Part shown: in pieces, positions 35,201-48,815 of the stretch
How the letters are laid out: each line of letters starts with the position of its first letter
Position numbering within the stretch: position 1 is the first letter of the stretch
Origin: Piliocolobus tephrosceles
Taxonomy: Eukaryota; Chordata; Mammalia; Primates; Cercopithecidae
DNA length: 64,000 bases
Assembly: GCF_002776525.5 (NCBI RefSeq)
Contig: NC_045436.1
Coordinates: 54,724,254-54,788,253 of the forward strand
Direction: 5' to 3'
Position numbers and translations under genes: made by a program
Notes under the pieces: generated by a model
Database searches by the model: none
What the model was told of the DNA's origin: nothing
Seen by the model: only the letters and a program-made list of their open reading frames with translations

Positions 35201-38200
35201 GCAGTATATTTCTATAAATTAACCTAGTGTGAGTACTATTCATAGTACTTCTTTTCTAGATTTTTCTTTGTTGGATACTCTTTGATCAAAATCATATAGA
35301 GCGGTAATTTTTATTGTGGTATAAATGAAGTTTTGATGACTAAAAATTCTCATAATTTTCATTTTTGACTGTAAGTTAGAAAATTATGTTCCATCTATGC
35401 AAATTTGTTTATAATCAATAATTTGAAAATATATACAAAATAAATTAAAAGTTAAGGCCCACACAAAAGCAGTTCAAATATACATTTAAATTGTCAAAAT
35501 ATTTAATAAAGCTACACAAACATGTAATGACATTTGTATGTTTCATATTGCTGTGTTCATACATATGTTACAGATATATCATAATTAGACCCCTGTTGTT
35601 ATGACAGTGGCAATTGTTTATGGTATTTCATTTGGAACCACCAGACTTTGTCAAGATAAATCGTGCCAGGTACACGAAGAAATAATCACTATATTAAGAG
35701 GAATAAATCTTGTATACTTCACATACAGACATACTCAGGGTTTTTAGTTCTGTCCTAAATATAAAGGAATTCTAATTAATTCCATTTATGTTGATTCCTA
35801 TATAAAAGCATCTCTGTATAGTGCACATATACATGCAAATACTTATACAATGTTGCACTATCAAATTTATTTCCAGAGAACTTCAGTGTTGATCAGATGT
35901 CTTTGAGAACTTAATCCTTATGTTTAGAAGAATGTTTTTAACACACTAGTTTCCAGGATTGTACACTTTAATTGACCATTCCCATCTACTTCCAGTACCA
36001 AGTGACCACAATTCTTTCTAATGACTTATTTGTCTCCTCTATTCTGTCATGACTTTACATGAGTCAGCGCAGTGGGTTTGCAGGAAGATCTCTGAAAGGC
36101 ATTTCTAAATCAGGACAGTTAGCAATGACTATATATTTAAGTGACTATAAATTCTAGCTAAACATATCCACAACTCAACTTCTCCTTAGCTCAATCTAAA
36201 AATGTATTTGCAGGCATTCCAATGCCACCCAACATGACAGGAAGCACGATAAAAAGGAAACTGTAGTGGAAAGAGATTGTAGTTTTAATAGTATCTTACT
36301 AACCTAAAAATACATGTCCATTTGAAAGTCTTGCTAGGGCAGTTCCTGGACCTAAGAAGGGGCCCATAAAATAAACATTTTAGAATCATAGACTTCATTA
36401 ACTTCAAGGTAAACTATTTCTGGCACCTTGATCAATTAGTACCCTTATAGAGTTATAGTCTAATGGAGGCTAGAGGTGTTAATTCAAAACAGTTTTATAT
36501 GACTTGGCTGCCGACCTTACCAGCAAAAATGATATTACCATACCTAAGTATATAATAAGGTAAATAATATAAAGTGCATATCAACATGTATATACATATT
36601 TACCTGTTATTTTTCTTGAATTTTAGTTTACTTTAAACACAATTTATTAGTTGCCTTTAGTTTAAATCAAATATAGTGCATGTAAATATCCAGTCATGAT
36701 ATCACATTTATCTTTCTAGAAATTCATTTATTTTAATAGAAATTCTGTATATAAAATTCATATTTGATTCTATCTTCTGAATGCTAGGGAAAAGTAGTGG
36801 TAAATTGTCTTCTAAGTAAATGTAAAGGCTGGCCATAAATACTATTTGTTCTTCATACAGAAAGTATCTTCCCTATTATTTTCCTCTCTAAATTACTGTC
36901 AGACTCCTATTTTACAATTTGTGAGCCAAATTACTCTGCTAACTAAAACTAAAAACATTTTGAGACACAGTCAAAATAAGATAAGAAGACAGTAATGCAT
37001 AAGATTTTTCAATATTCCTTCTATTAAATGTGTACCAAATTAAAATCTCAATAAATAAAACAGCCCAAAGCAAGAATTCATGTAAACTGGCAACAAAATA
37101 CTTTCAAATCTGATAAATTTGTATTTAATTATTTACTTCTAAGCTAGTTTCCTACATCAAACTATACACTCTTCAACAACACAAATACCCCCAATGCATC
37201 AGTTAGTATTGTGTTCACTCTTGTCAAACTTTTCATTCTTTGCCATTATTTTTTTCCTTTTTCTTCTAGTGTGCCTTCATTCATTCAAACTATATTGAGT
37301 GGATTACAACTATATGCTGAGCGCACTTCTGGATTTCAATTGATGCTATGTACAGCCTACCATAGAGTAGCCTTTCATTTGTCAAGTCAATAAAAATTAA
37401 GATGTATATTTTCTTTTTGCTTAAGAACAGTGACCCAGTGTCCTCCTAATAGATAGTTTGCATGATACTATCAGAATTATCCTTCTCTTTATTGAATTAT
37501 TTTTCTTTTGATGGGGAATCTGTGAATAATATGAGACAATCCACAATCTGGTTTATTCCATGATTAAAAGCAATGGTTAAAAAAAGCTTGGAAAAATAAA
37601 AAGCAAATATTTCTCCAGGTCAGAACACATAAAAATGTGGAAAATGCCTGGCTTAGCCATGAATGCAATGCTTAATCAAATCTCACCTTCATTCCACCTC
37701 ACTTTTGAGATGGCCTAGTTTACCCTCATATACATAATCATCAGTGTACTACTTTTTATTTTACTATTAAGAAGATAGTAGGAAAAATAAAAATCACTAA
37801 TATTTGAAAGAAAATATGTTATCAGGACAAAAAAAAAGATTCATTAATGAATAAATAAGTAGAAGAAGAAAAATATTTATAGGATTAGGGAGCCACTAAG
37901 ACAGTACATATCCCAGAATTGATAGAGGAAAATAGTCCTATATATGTTACTCATTTCAAGATATGGACATTTGTATTTCTATCTGCAAGTTTTTTAAATA
38001 GATAATTTTGCTAGAATTTTCTAATTCTTGCCAGGGTCTAAGCAGCTAGAGCTATTCGTCTTTTCAATGAGAGTGACAAAGAAAACCAATCTTTATTACT
38101 GAAATATTCATCATCATAAAATATGACATACTTTCTTTAGTGTGATAACAAGTCACAAAGCATACCAATAGATAACTGATTTAATAGGAATGATTAATAT

Positions 38201-38559
38201 AGCATCCAGTTAAAGAATCTAAGATCATATTTTGCAAACACTAGAAAACAACCTTTAAAAATATATGTATTCATTTAACTGGAATAAAGTTTACTCTAGG
38301 TATACGTCAGATTTCCCATTGTGAAACATGATTTAAAGTTAATTCAGATTATACAATCTTGTGAAAGTAACCTAAAATGTCATTAGTAATCTGGGAATTA
38401 ATGATCAGACATAATAAATGATCCATATGTCTCAGACTGAAGAAATGTTAACTAAATAAACAAACTTTACATGTATATAAGACATTTTTGTTGTATACAA
38501 ATTCCTTTCCTACATAAGACCTCATGTCAAATCAAACTTAAATATAACTTAATATTCCA
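35201..38559. other. Unassigned, repeat-poor AT-rich sequence
   Basis: 3.3 kb in which I see no Alu, L1, LTR or gene. The 60-codon ORF at 37211-37393 is featureless. An isolated 'catgagtcagcgcagtggg' at about 36058 contains an AP-1-like TGAGTCAG, which is expected by chance at this length. Confidence 0.5.
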
Positions 38560-38680
38560 GGTGATGAAACAGTTTTATCAAGACATTTAGCCTGCCTAAA
38601 TTCCCACTGAGCAACAGAACTAGAATTCAAGCGTTTTTGATTTCCTATTAGGGTGTCGTTTCTTTGTTATTATGAAGCAT
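38560..38680 (+). repeat. Possible MIR fragment
   Basis: 'ccaggtgatgaaacagttttatcaagacatttagcctgcctaaattcccactgagcaacagaactagaattcaagc' reads like a decayed 'gatgaggaaactg ... taacttgcccaaggtcac ... cagagctgggattcaa' stretch. Weak match. Confidence 0.4.
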
Positions 38681-38979
38681 ATCATAAACTAATAAAATGA
38701 ATGCCAGTGTTCTAGGATTGAATCCAAGAAAAACAAAAACAAAATGAGTAAGTATACTCATTTAAACGACTTTGGAAATTGTGATCCTGTAGTCATAAAA
38801 TCTTAAACAACAATAATAATTAGTTTTCATCTTAACATCTAATATGACAGAATATATTTATACATATTAAGTAAAAAAATGTAGCCATATATTCAAGTTT
38901 TTTTAATAACTTGATTAAGAAATTATAGATAACTTTGAGTATAATATAGAGACAAGGACTATGCAACCATTTATTTGTG

Positions 38980-39022
<43 letters not shown>

Positions 39023-39025
39023 TTT
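38980..39025. repeat. (TTTA)n microsatellite
   Basis: About eleven tandem TTTA units, uninterrupted, ending in 'ttttaaag'. Probably variable in length. Confidence 0.95.
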
Positions 39026-39284
39026 TAAAGAGTCATTGACATGAAAACTGTAAGATAGGCTTTCTGTGCCCATCATGGTAACAGACAAGTAACCAATCAC
39101 AGTTCTGAATAAAACATCGGTTGGTCTTGAAAACTTGACTGATATAAATGGGAACCCTGATGATTTTGAAGCCTACTGCTCTCTTAGTGAATAATCCATG
39201 TCTAATACAGGTATATAAAAAGTAAATTTAGAAAAGTTTACATAGATCATACTCATAATGTTGAAATTTTTGCAGTAATTGATA

Positions 39285-39407
39285 TGCATGTATGTATTTG
39301 AGATGAAATCTCACTATGTCACTCCGGCTGGAGTACAGTAGCATGATGTCAGTTCACTGCAACTTCCACCTCCCAGGTTCAAGCAATTCTCATGCCTCAG
39401 CCTCCTG
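39285..39407 (-). mobile_element. Alu fragment, minus strand, 5'-truncated
   Basis: The reverse complement of an Alu right arm: 'gatgaaatctcactatgtcac', 'ggctggagtacagtagcatgatg', 'cactgcaacttccacctccc', 'tctcatgcctcagcctcc'. Near-perfect flanking duplicates 'tgcagtaattgata' (39271-39284) and 'tgcaataattgata' (39408-39421) indicate it was inserted already truncated. Its A-tail (T on this strand) has decayed. Confidence 0.9.
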
Positions 39408-42400
39408 TGCAATAATTGATACTTACAGTATTTGTAAAGTTTAAGAAAATTTAGAGGTTCAAGGTGTCTGACTAGATGCTGCCAGGAGGAACATCTGCCA
39501 TCAAGAGACCAAGAATTTGGGAGGACTGGCACACTTTGAGCAGATCTTTGGAGGGAAGTCACTGAGGGTGGACAGAAGGAAGACACAGAGCCAGGGTAAA
39601 GGGGGAGGAAGCTGGGGATCCTGCAGTAGACTATCACACACTGGTACTCTTTCCTGGCCTTCAGTTTCTCCTGGGGAAGGAGTGAGTTGAACTGGTGAGG
39701 AGCGGCCTGCTCTTGCCACAGATCTCTGAGATTCTAGCAGCAGGAGACCACATGATCTCCATGGAAACTTGAGCTGGCAACGAGAGCTGCTTAGAGAGGT
39801 AGTAGGAGCAGTACTTCAGCCGGTGCAAAGCCCAGAGGATTTGATGCAAGAACATCTGCAGTGGAGAAAGTTCAGGGAGGCCATTTCTCAAAGGGTCACC
39901 CCCAAGGCTAACCATGCTCCTCTAGGAGACTGTTGCTTTAGGGAGACTATTGGACGTAGACAGAGTAAGGCAGTCTTGAGAAGGGGCCAATCCAATCTGA
40001 GCACCTTCATGTCTGCTACCTTCTCCTGGGGCCCCAGCCTGACCTTACCCACTTGCAGTGCAACCTCAGATACCCAAGTAGGGTCTTCCTGGGCCCCTTA
40101 CTACAGCTCCTTTGCCAGCAGACTGCACCTGACCACCAAGGAGCTCCCACAGAGCAGCCCATGCTAATACACACCAGCCCACTTACATGTGACACCACAG
40201 CCTCCCTGACACGGCTTTGCTAGCATACACTTGCCCATGACCACTATTCCACTGCTTTACCAGCATGTGTAGGCAAGTGAACCTCACAAACATGCTAGCA
40301 GGCATGTGTGCATGCACACAGTCACACCACTGCAGGCAGTGTGAGTGCACTTCACACCACACCCTATGCTGCCCTTGCCAGTACAAACATGCACTTGGTA
40401 GCCAGCAGTCCTATATTTACTGGTGCCCTGCCCCTGCTGCCACCACCACCATCACCAGGGCAAGCACATGCAGGAATGCCACACCACCACTCCCACTGTT
40501 ACTCCACCTTAGCCAAGGAACATGCACCTTGCTATACCACCACTGCTTCTAGCACAAATAAGAACAGATCCTGCTGCCACCACCCCAAAGAAGTGCTTTG
40601 GCTGGTACCACCCATCAGATTGCTGTGTCCAGCACTCTGGAAAGACCTTGGCCCCTCCAGTGCATCAGGTTCCTAACCTCAAGGGTCCAAAGAACAAAGC
40701 TGGTGGCCTGACACCAACTCCCCACAATGGAAGTATGAAGCCCAGTGGTGTTAAGCTGAGACTTGGTCTCCTAAAATGTTTCAGAAATGAAATCAGTTGA
40801 CTGAACCCACCTTATAAAACAATCCATCTCCTAAAGGTATCAAAGAAGAGAAAAAAAAAATCCAAAAGACAGCAACTTAAACAATTGAAAGAACATACAC
40901 CCACACAGGTGAAAAAGAATTAGCACAAAAACTCTGGCAACTCAAAAAGCCAGAGTATCTCCTTACTTCCAAATGGTCACCCTAATTTCCCAGTGATGGT
41001 TCTTAACCAGCCTGAAATGACAGAAATCGAATCCAGAATACGAACAGGAACAAAGATCATTGAGATTCCAGAGAATGTCGAAACTCAATCCAAAGACTCT
41101 AAAGAATACAATGAAATGGTATAGGATAAGAAAGATGAAACAGCCATTTTAAGAAAGAATTGAACCTATCTTACAGAGCGAAAAAAAAATCACTTCAAGA
41201 ATTACAGAATACAATCGTAAGCATTAACAGCAGAATAGATCAAGCTGAGGAAAGAATCTTAGAACTCAAAGACTGGTTCTCTGAAAAAACTTAAACAAAA
41301 ATAACAAAAAAAGACTACAAAAGAATGATCAAAACCTCTGAGAAATATAAGATTATGTAAAAAGACCAACTCTATCACTCATTGACATCCCTGAAAGAGA
41401 CAGAGAGAAAGCAAGCAACTTGGAAAACATATTTCAGGATATTGTCCACAAAAATTTCCCCAACCTCGCTAGAGAGGCCAACATTTAAATTCAGGAAATA
41501 AGCTCCTGCAAGATACTATACAAGATTATCATACTGAAGACTCATAGTCATCAGGTTCCACAAGGTCAAAAGGAAAGAGAAAATGTTAAAGACAGCTAGA
41601 GAAAAAGGGCAGGTCATCTACAAGGGAAACTCCACCAGGTTAACAGTGGACCTTTCACCAGAAACCCTATAAGTCAGAAGAAATGTGGGGTCTATATTCA
41701 GCATTCATAAATAAATTAAATTTCAACCAAGAATTTCATGTCCTGCCAAGGTAAACTTCATAAATAAAGCAGAAATCAGATCTTTTTTAGACAAGAAAGT
41801 GCTAAAGGAATTCTTTAGCACAAGACCTGCCTTATGAGAGGTTTTCAGGAAATGTAAAATATGGAAGGGGAAAAACTGTTACCAGGCACCACAAAAAACA
41901 CACTTATTTACATAGACCATTGACAGTATAAAGCAACCACAGTTTGCATAATAACCACCTAACAAGGTGAAGACAGAATCAAATCCATACATATTACGTT
42001 GAATGTAAACAGGCTAAATGCCCCAATTAAAAGGCACAGAGTGGAAGGTTGGATAAAGAAACAAAACACAACTTTATGCTGTGCTCAAGAGAACTACCGA
42101 ATGTAAGGACACACATAGGCTCAAAGTAAAGGGATGGAGAAAAATCTACCAAGCTAATGGTAACAGAAAAAAGCAGGGTTGCCATTCTAATTTCAGACAA
42201 AATAGACTTTAAGCCAACAATTATCTAAAAGACAAAGAAATGCATTACATGATGGTAAAGTATTCAATTCAAGAAGACATAATTATCTTAAATATATATA
42301 CACCCATCACAGGAGCACCCAGAACCCTAAAGCAAGTTCACAGAGATGTACAAACAGACGTAGATGACTGCACAATAATAATGGGAGACTTTAATACTCC

Positions 42401-43579
42401 GCTGACAGTATTAGATAGATCACCTAGGGAGAAAACTAACAAAGATATTCAGGGAGAAAACTAACAAGGATATTTAGGATCAGACCTCAACACTTGACCA
42501 TATAGACCTAATAGACATCTACAGAACTCTCTACCTGAAACAACAGAATATACATTCTTCTTATTGCCCCATGGCATGTACTCTCCAATCGACCACACAA
42601 TCAGCTGTAAAACAATCCTCAGTAAATTCAAAGAAACCAAAATCATACCAACCACACTCTCAGATCACAGTGGAATAAAAATAGAAATCAATACTAAGAC
42701 AATTTCTCAAAACCATACAATTACATGTACATTAAGCTCCCTGCTCCTGAATTACTTCTGGGTAAACAAAGAAATTAAGGCAGAAATCAAGAGAAAGTAA
42801 TGACTGGAAAGATATGACAGACCAGAATCTCCAGAACATAGTTGAAGCAGTGTTGAGAGAGACATGTACAACACTATATGCCCAAATAGAAAAGGAAGGA
42901 AGATCTCAAATTAACAACCTAACATCACAATTAGAGGAACTAGACAAGCAATAACAAACCAACCCCAAAGCTAGTGGAAGAAAAGAAATAATCAAAATCA
43001 AAGCTGAACTGATGGACATTGGGACACACAAAAAACATATAGAAGATCAAATCTATGAGTGTGTTTTTTCAAAGATTAAGTTAGATAGATAGGCTGTTAG
43101 CTAGACAAATATATAAAAGAAGAGAAGACCCAAATAAACACAATCAGAAATGACAAGAAGGAGGTTATCACAAACAGCACAGAATTACAAAAACCCTCTG
43201 AGACAGCTACAAACACCTTTTATGAACACAAGCTAGAAAATCTAGAATAAATTGATAAATTCCTGGAAACATACAGCCTGCCAAGATTGAACCAGGAAGA
43301 AACTGAATCCCTGAACAGACCAATAATGATTTCCAAAATTGAATCAAGAATAAAAAGTCTACCAAACAGAAAAAGCTCAGGACCAGATGGATTAACTGAA
43401 ACATTTACCAGATAAACATATATATATGTATAAAGAAAAGCTGGCACCATTCCTTGTGATTTTTTTCCAAAATATTGAGAAGAGACTCCTCCCCATCCTT
43501 CCTAACTCATTCTTTGAAGCCAGCATCATAGCGGTACCAAAACCTGGTAGAGACCCACATAATAAAGAAAACTTCAGGC

Positions 43580-43881
43580 TGGGCGCGGTGGCTCAAGCCT
43601 GTAATCCCAGCACTTTGGGAGGCTGAGGCGGGTGGATCATGAGGTCAGGAGATGGAGACCATCCTGGCTAACATGGTGAAACCCCGTCTCTACTAAAAAT
43701 ACAAAAAACTAGCCTGCGTGGTGGTGGGCGCCTGTAGTCCCAGCTACTCGGTGGCTGAGGCGGGAGAATGGCGTGAACCCGGGAGGCGGAGCTTGCAGTG
43801 AGCCGAGATCGCTCCACTGCACTCCAGCCTGGGCGACACAGCGAGACTCCGTCTCAAAAAAATAAAAATAAAAATAAAAAA
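43580..43881 (+). mobile_element. AluY-like SINE inserted in L1 ORF2
   Basis: Well-preserved Alu ('gctgggcgcggtggctcaagc' to '(AAAAAT)n' tail). A perfect target-site duplication of 19 bases, 'aataaagaaaacttcaggc', lies at 43561-43579 and 43882-43900. The L1 ORF2 continues on both sides, so this insertion is younger. Small deletions are present in the right arm ('ctagcctgcgtggtgg', 'tcggtggctgagg'). Confidence 0.97.
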
Positions 43882-45444
43882 AATAAAGAAAACTTCAGGC
43901 CAATATCCTTGATGAACACAGATACAAAAATTCTCAACAAAATATTAGCAAACCAAATCCAGCAACACATCAAAAAGCTAATCTATCACAATCAAGTAGG
44001 CTTTATTTCTTGGCATCAAGTTTAGTTTAACCTACACAAATCAATAACATAATTCATCACATAAACACAACTAAAAACAAAAAGCACATGATCATTTCAA
44101 TAGATGTATAAACAATTTTAGATAAAATTCAACATTTCTTCAAGTTCAAAACCCTCAAAAATTGTCATTGAAGGAACTTACTTCAAAATATTAAGAGCCA
44201 TTTATGACAAACTCACAGCCAAAGTAATACTGAATAGTTGAAAGCTGGAAGCATTCCCCTTGAGAACCAGAAGATGACAAGGATGCTCACTGTCACCACT
44301 CCTATTCAACATAGTCCTGGAAGTCGTAGACAGAGCAATTAGGCAAGAGAAAGAAACAAAATGTATTCATATAGGAGGAGAGAAATTCAAACTATTTATA
44401 TTTTCAGATGATATGATTTATACCTAGAAAACCCCATAGTATCAGCCCAAAAGGTACTTAATCTGATAAACCACTCCAGCAAAGTTTTAAGATAAAATAT
44501 TAATGTATGAAAGTCAGTGGCGTTTCTATACACCAACACCACCCAGGGTGAGAGCCAAATCAAGAACACAATGCTATTCGCAGTAGCCACAAAAAGAATA
44601 AAATACCTAGGAACACAGCAAACCATGAAGGGGAAAGATCTCTACAATGATAACTACAAAACATAAAACATTCCATGCTCATGGATAGGAAAAATCAATA
44701 TTGTTAACGTAGCCATATAGCCCAAAGCAGTTTACCGATTCTATGTTATTCTTACCAAACTACCAAAGACATTCTTCACAGAATTAGAAAAAGCTATTTT
44801 AAAATTTATGTGGAACCAAAACAAACAAACGAAAAACCTGAATATCCAAGGCAATTCTAAGCAAAAAGAACTAGGCTGAAGGCATTATATTACTCTACAT
44901 CAAACTATACCACACAGTTACTGTAACCAAAACACCATGGTACTGATACAAAAACAGGAACACTGAACAGCAGGACTGAATAAAGAGCCCAGAAATAATG
45001 TTGCACACTTACAACCATCTGGTGTTCAAAAAGTTAACCAAAAAAAGCAAGGGGGAAAGGAGTCCCCATTTAATAACTGGTTCTGAGATAACTGGCTAGC
45101 AATAATGCAGAAAATTGAAACCAGACTGCTTCCTTATGAAGTGTACAAAAATCAACTCAAGATGAACTAAATATTTAAATGTAAAATCTGAAACTATAAA
45201 AACCCTGTAAGATAACCTAGGAAATATCATTCTGGACATAGGTGCTGGCAAAAAAAAATTAATTATGAAGATGCCAAAAGCAATTGCAACAAAAACAAAT
45301 ATTGATAAATAAGACCTAATTAAATTAAACAAAAAGCTTCTGTGCAGCAAAGGGAACTATAAACAGAGTAAACAGACGACCCACAGACTGGGAGAAAATA
45401 TTTACAAAGTGTGTATCCTGTAAAGGTTTCATATCAAGAACCTC

Positions 45445-45746
45445 GGCCAGGCGCAGTGGCTCGCGCCTGTAATCCCAGCACTTTGGGAGGCCAAGGCGGG
45501 CAGATCACGAGGTCAGGAGATCGAGATCATCTTGGCTAGCATGGTGAAACCGCATCTCTACTAAAAATACAAAAGTTGGCCCGGCGTGGTGGCGGGTACC
45601 TGTAGTCCCAACTGCTTAGGAGGCTGAGGTGGAAGAATGGCATGAACCCGGGGGGCAGAGCTTGCAGTGAGCCCAGATCGTGCCATTGCACTCCAGACTG
45701 GGCGACAGAGTGAGACTCTGCCTCAAAACAACAACAACAACAAAAC
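45445..45746 (+). mobile_element. Alu SINE (AluY/S) inserted in L1 ORF2
   Basis: Complete Alu from 'ggccaggcgcagtggctcgcg' to a tail that has become (CAA)n ('aaaacaacaacaacaac'). It interrupts the L1 in the ORF2 C-terminal part ('catatcaagaacct' before, 'gtaaggaactttaaatt' after). No clear target-site duplication. Confidence 0.95.
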
Positions 45747-46037
45747 TGTAAGGAACTTTAAATTAACAAGCAAAATCAAGCAACCCCATTCAAAAGTGGG
45801 TAAAGGACGTAACAGTCACTTTTCAAAAGGAGACCATATACACGTGGCCAACAAGCAAATAAAAAAATGCTCAATACCACTAATCATTGAAGAAATGCAA
45901 ATCAAAACCGGAATAAGATACAACTGGAATAATCTATATTCCAAACCCCAGTGATGCACAATTATCTATTTTACAAACCTGCATATGTACTCCTGAAACT
46001 AAAATTTAAGTTTTAAAAAAAGAGGAAGATAATTTAG

Positions 46038-47099
46038 CCTATTGGAGAAAAATAAAATAAAATTAGTAGTTTCAATTAAAAATAAGTAGTTACATTTCAA
46101 TTCAAAATGAATCACTTGATTTAAACTTTCAGTTATTTCTTACTAAATGTTTATATAATATTGAAATATTTCTAAAGATTACAGAGCATATATGTATAAC
46201 TTTTTAAATGAGTATTTAAATATTTAGGAAGATGTTAAAGTAGGTAATTGTAATACTTAAGGTGATAACCTGAAGTTATAAATTTACACATATAGTCTGA
46301 AAGGGTTTAATTAGCTAAGTGCATAATAAATTTAAAATTTAACTAAAGTACCTAATGTTAAAATTGCTAAAAATGTACTAGGCAAAACAAAATAATGTCT
46401 CTAAGAAAATCCTGCTATTGGAATTAACTATTTTTAAAATAAGTTAAATAGTACATTATAAAACCATAGTGAACTTGGGTATGAAAGCCATTATCTGTAA
46501 TCTTTAAATGAAGCTTTATGCAGAATAATGTTTGAGAAGTTAGAAGTCTCAAAGTACCATTTCTTCGGGGAAAAAAATAATAATAATTAAATTGAGTCTC
46601 TTATTTTTCTTTGTAAACTTCACTTTTGATTTCTAATTTCAGCCTACGACATTTTATTCCAGTGATTTTTATTTGTTTTCAAGTTGAGGCACACATAATT
46701 TTCATTTTTTATTTTAAAAATGTTAAGATATAATTTTTGATGTAGTTGTTTGTTTTTACACCTGAATTTAGATTCAGTAGAAGTAAAATGAGAAATTCTA
46801 CACTTTCCTACCAAAATATTTGAAATTCCAAGCTATTGATGAATTAATTATATTGCAAAAGTAAAAAAATAAATAAATAAATAAAAATAAAAGGAAATAC
46901 TTAGTAATAGAAGGAAAAATAATCAGAAAATACCAGGTAAATATTCACAGGAGGCTCCTTATAATCACTAGGCACAATCAAAATCTGTAAATGTTACCTC
47001 ATTTTTTTTTTTTTTCTTTCAGATATATAAACAAAATGTGTTAATGTTAAATCTGTGAAAGGAAAATAAAATCTTGGGACACCAAACTCAGTACGCCAA
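46038..47099. other. Unassigned AT-rich sequence with (AAAT)n
   Basis: No gene or mobile element recognised. A short (AAAT)n array lies at about 46865-46894 and a T-rich run near 47001-47016. Confidence 0.5.
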
Positions 47100-47660
47100 T
47101 GAGAAAAGTTAAACTTTGAAACTGAGTAATATAAAAAAGCTAAAAGCTGCCTTTCATTTTGTTTCTAAGCAGATAGCTGCAAGATAGAAGGCACACATCT
47201 CCCCAGGTGGCCTCCCTCACCTTGACAATGTAAATTAACAGCTTATCTTCACAGCAGTGGTAGAAAGACAGATTAGAAATCATCTTTTCACCCACCCTAA
47301 GATGACAAAGCCATGTTTAACTTTTTCCTCTACTCTATGTTCATCTTATGTCAAATGCAGATTTGGTGAGCTCATGAGATGAATGCATAATTGCCACCTC
47401 CTTTCTCATATAACGTGGATTCAGTGAGTGTGAATCAAAGGCTCACAAGAATGTCATGGTTTATATCATTACCCACCCTCTCTTTTTTTTTTAATTTCCT
47501 ACTTCTCTTCCCGGCTACTTTTTCCTCTTTTAATACTGAAGTTCTCGAAAACCTCTTTAGAAAAGGAATGGATCACAGATACTACTGTAATTTGTGTTTC
47601 TTTCTCCCATGTGCACGTCCTCAAGCTTTGCAAAATAAACCTCTAACTGATTGAGACTTG
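47100..47660 (+). mobile_element. Solo ERV-type LTR, family not named
   Basis: Recognised as LTR-like from remembered retroviral LTR wording: 'agatagctgcaagatagaagg', 'caatgtaaattaacagcttatc', 'agccatgtttaactttttcc', 'aatgcataattgccacctcc', 'ataacgtggattcagtgagtg', 'ggctcacaagaatgt'. A poly(A) signal AATAAA (47634-47639) is followed by 'cctctaactgattgagacttg'. The position of the signal near the 3' end and the length of about 0.55 kb fit an ERV1 LTR. The 87-codon ORF at 47391-47654 lies inside it and is not a gene. Confidence 0.6.
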
Positions 47661-48439
47661 CTTTAGTAATTTTCTTTAGCTTGCAATTATTTTAATTGCA
47701 TTGTTACATCATTTTAAAAATCTTTACATTAACTTATTATTAGCACTCTTAAATTCTCTTTTGTTAAAGTAAGCATTGTTTTTAGGAGATTAATAAAGAA
47801 TTTCTATATTATAATGATTTCTCAAAACGTATGTAAGTACAAATTTTAACTCTTCCTCAAGCTACAACAATGATATATGTATAGGCCTAATGTAAATCAC
47901 ACTCATTTTTTTTAAAATAATAGTTTTGCTTTTATATTAAACTGTTATAAATTATTAAAAATACAATAATTTATGAAAAAATACATTTCTCTAAACAATA
48001 CATTTTATTAAGTAAAATTATCTGCAATTAGCTATGATTGACTAAAGTGACTACTATTAAAATAATTTAACAGCATTTACATAAGTTACAGATTATTATA
48101 TTATTCACTCCATCATTATTATTTTAATATTTTACTTTGTATTAAAGTCTTTATAGTGCTCCTCTGAGTAGCTAGATAACAAGAATAGTAGTCAAATTAA
48201 ATACATTCAGTAATTACTTACTAATAACTAATCCCATTAAGTTATTTTCAAAGATGGAACATTTGTAGTTTATGTGATTATAATTTCGTAAATTCATCAG
48301 ACATTGCTGAGGGTTGTAGAATATGTCACGTTGGCATAAGGATTATATTGAGCTGAAAGTAACTGAAAATAAGCAGATACAAGATAAACTCCCTCTATTT
48401 GACTAAATGTACAACACAAATTTGTGTCCTTTATCCCTT
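47661..48439. other. Unassigned AT-rich sequence
   Basis: Very AT-rich, no gene or repeat recognised. Separates two LTR-like elements of the same orientation. Confidence 0.45.
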
Positions 48440-48815
48440 CTCTACAAGAAAAACAGCTTTAATCACAGAGAAAAGCCTAGACTCTTATCAGTCCAAAAAG
48501 AAGATCAGAAGAAGTTACATAGCAAACTTCCCTAACTGGCCCTAATCTTCCATAAGTTTCTCCCATATATTTACCTTTCTGCAATTTGCAAACTTAGAAA
48601 CTCCATAGTCCTTTTCTCAAAGAATTTTTTCTTTCTTTAAGATGCTGTATTGTCATCAGTCCTTTGAGTTAGTTCTGAGTGCTTCCATATGAATGTGTAA
48701 CACACATGTGAATAAACTTATTTGCTCCTTTCCTGTTACTCTGTCTTTCCACACTGTAATTTACATGGCCCCAGCAGAAAAACCCAGGAGGGATAGAGGG
48801 AAATAATTTTTTTCT
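48440..48815 (+). mobile_element. LTR-like fragment, family not named
   Basis: 'gatgctgtattgtcatcagtcc', 'gttctgagtgcttccatatg', 'aataaacttatttgctcctttcctgttactctgtc' and 'ggccccagcagaaaaacccaggagggataga' read like the R-U5 part of an ERV LTR. The poly(A) signal AATAAA is at 48711-48716. The U3 part is not clear, so the start is uncertain. Confidence 0.5.

Larger units (their letters stand above)
39455..46025 (+). mobile_element. L1 LINE (L1PB/L1MA-like) with 5' UTR, ORF1 and ORF2 remnants, deleted near the 3' end
   Basis: Starts at 'aggttcaaggtgtctgactag' with a GC-richer 5' UTR to about 40800. ORF1 remnants follow (about 40850-41900), then ORF2 from about 41900. ORF2 shows endonuclease phrases ('IIMGDFNTPL' at 42378-42407), a reverse-transcriptase FSDD in place of FADD (44401-44412, followed by a stop), and C-terminal pieces to about 45930. 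Sequence then jumps to a decayed 3' end ('acaaacctgcatatgtactcc', 45976-45996), so the end of ORF2 and most of the 3' UTR are deleted. Two Alus are inserted (43580-43881, 45445-45746). Flanks 'aagaaaatttag' (39443-39454) and 'aagataatttag' (46026-46037) are a likely target-site duplication. Many stops make it inactive. Confidence 0.9.

Noticed and set aside
39769..40800. Overlapping ORFs of 92-132 codons
   Set aside because: They lie in the L1 5' UTR, which is GC-richer and therefore poor in stops.
42240..44025. Several ORFs with endonuclease and polymerase motifs as possible genes
   Set aside because: They are fragments of a single dead L1 ORF2 broken by stops, frameshifts and an Alu.
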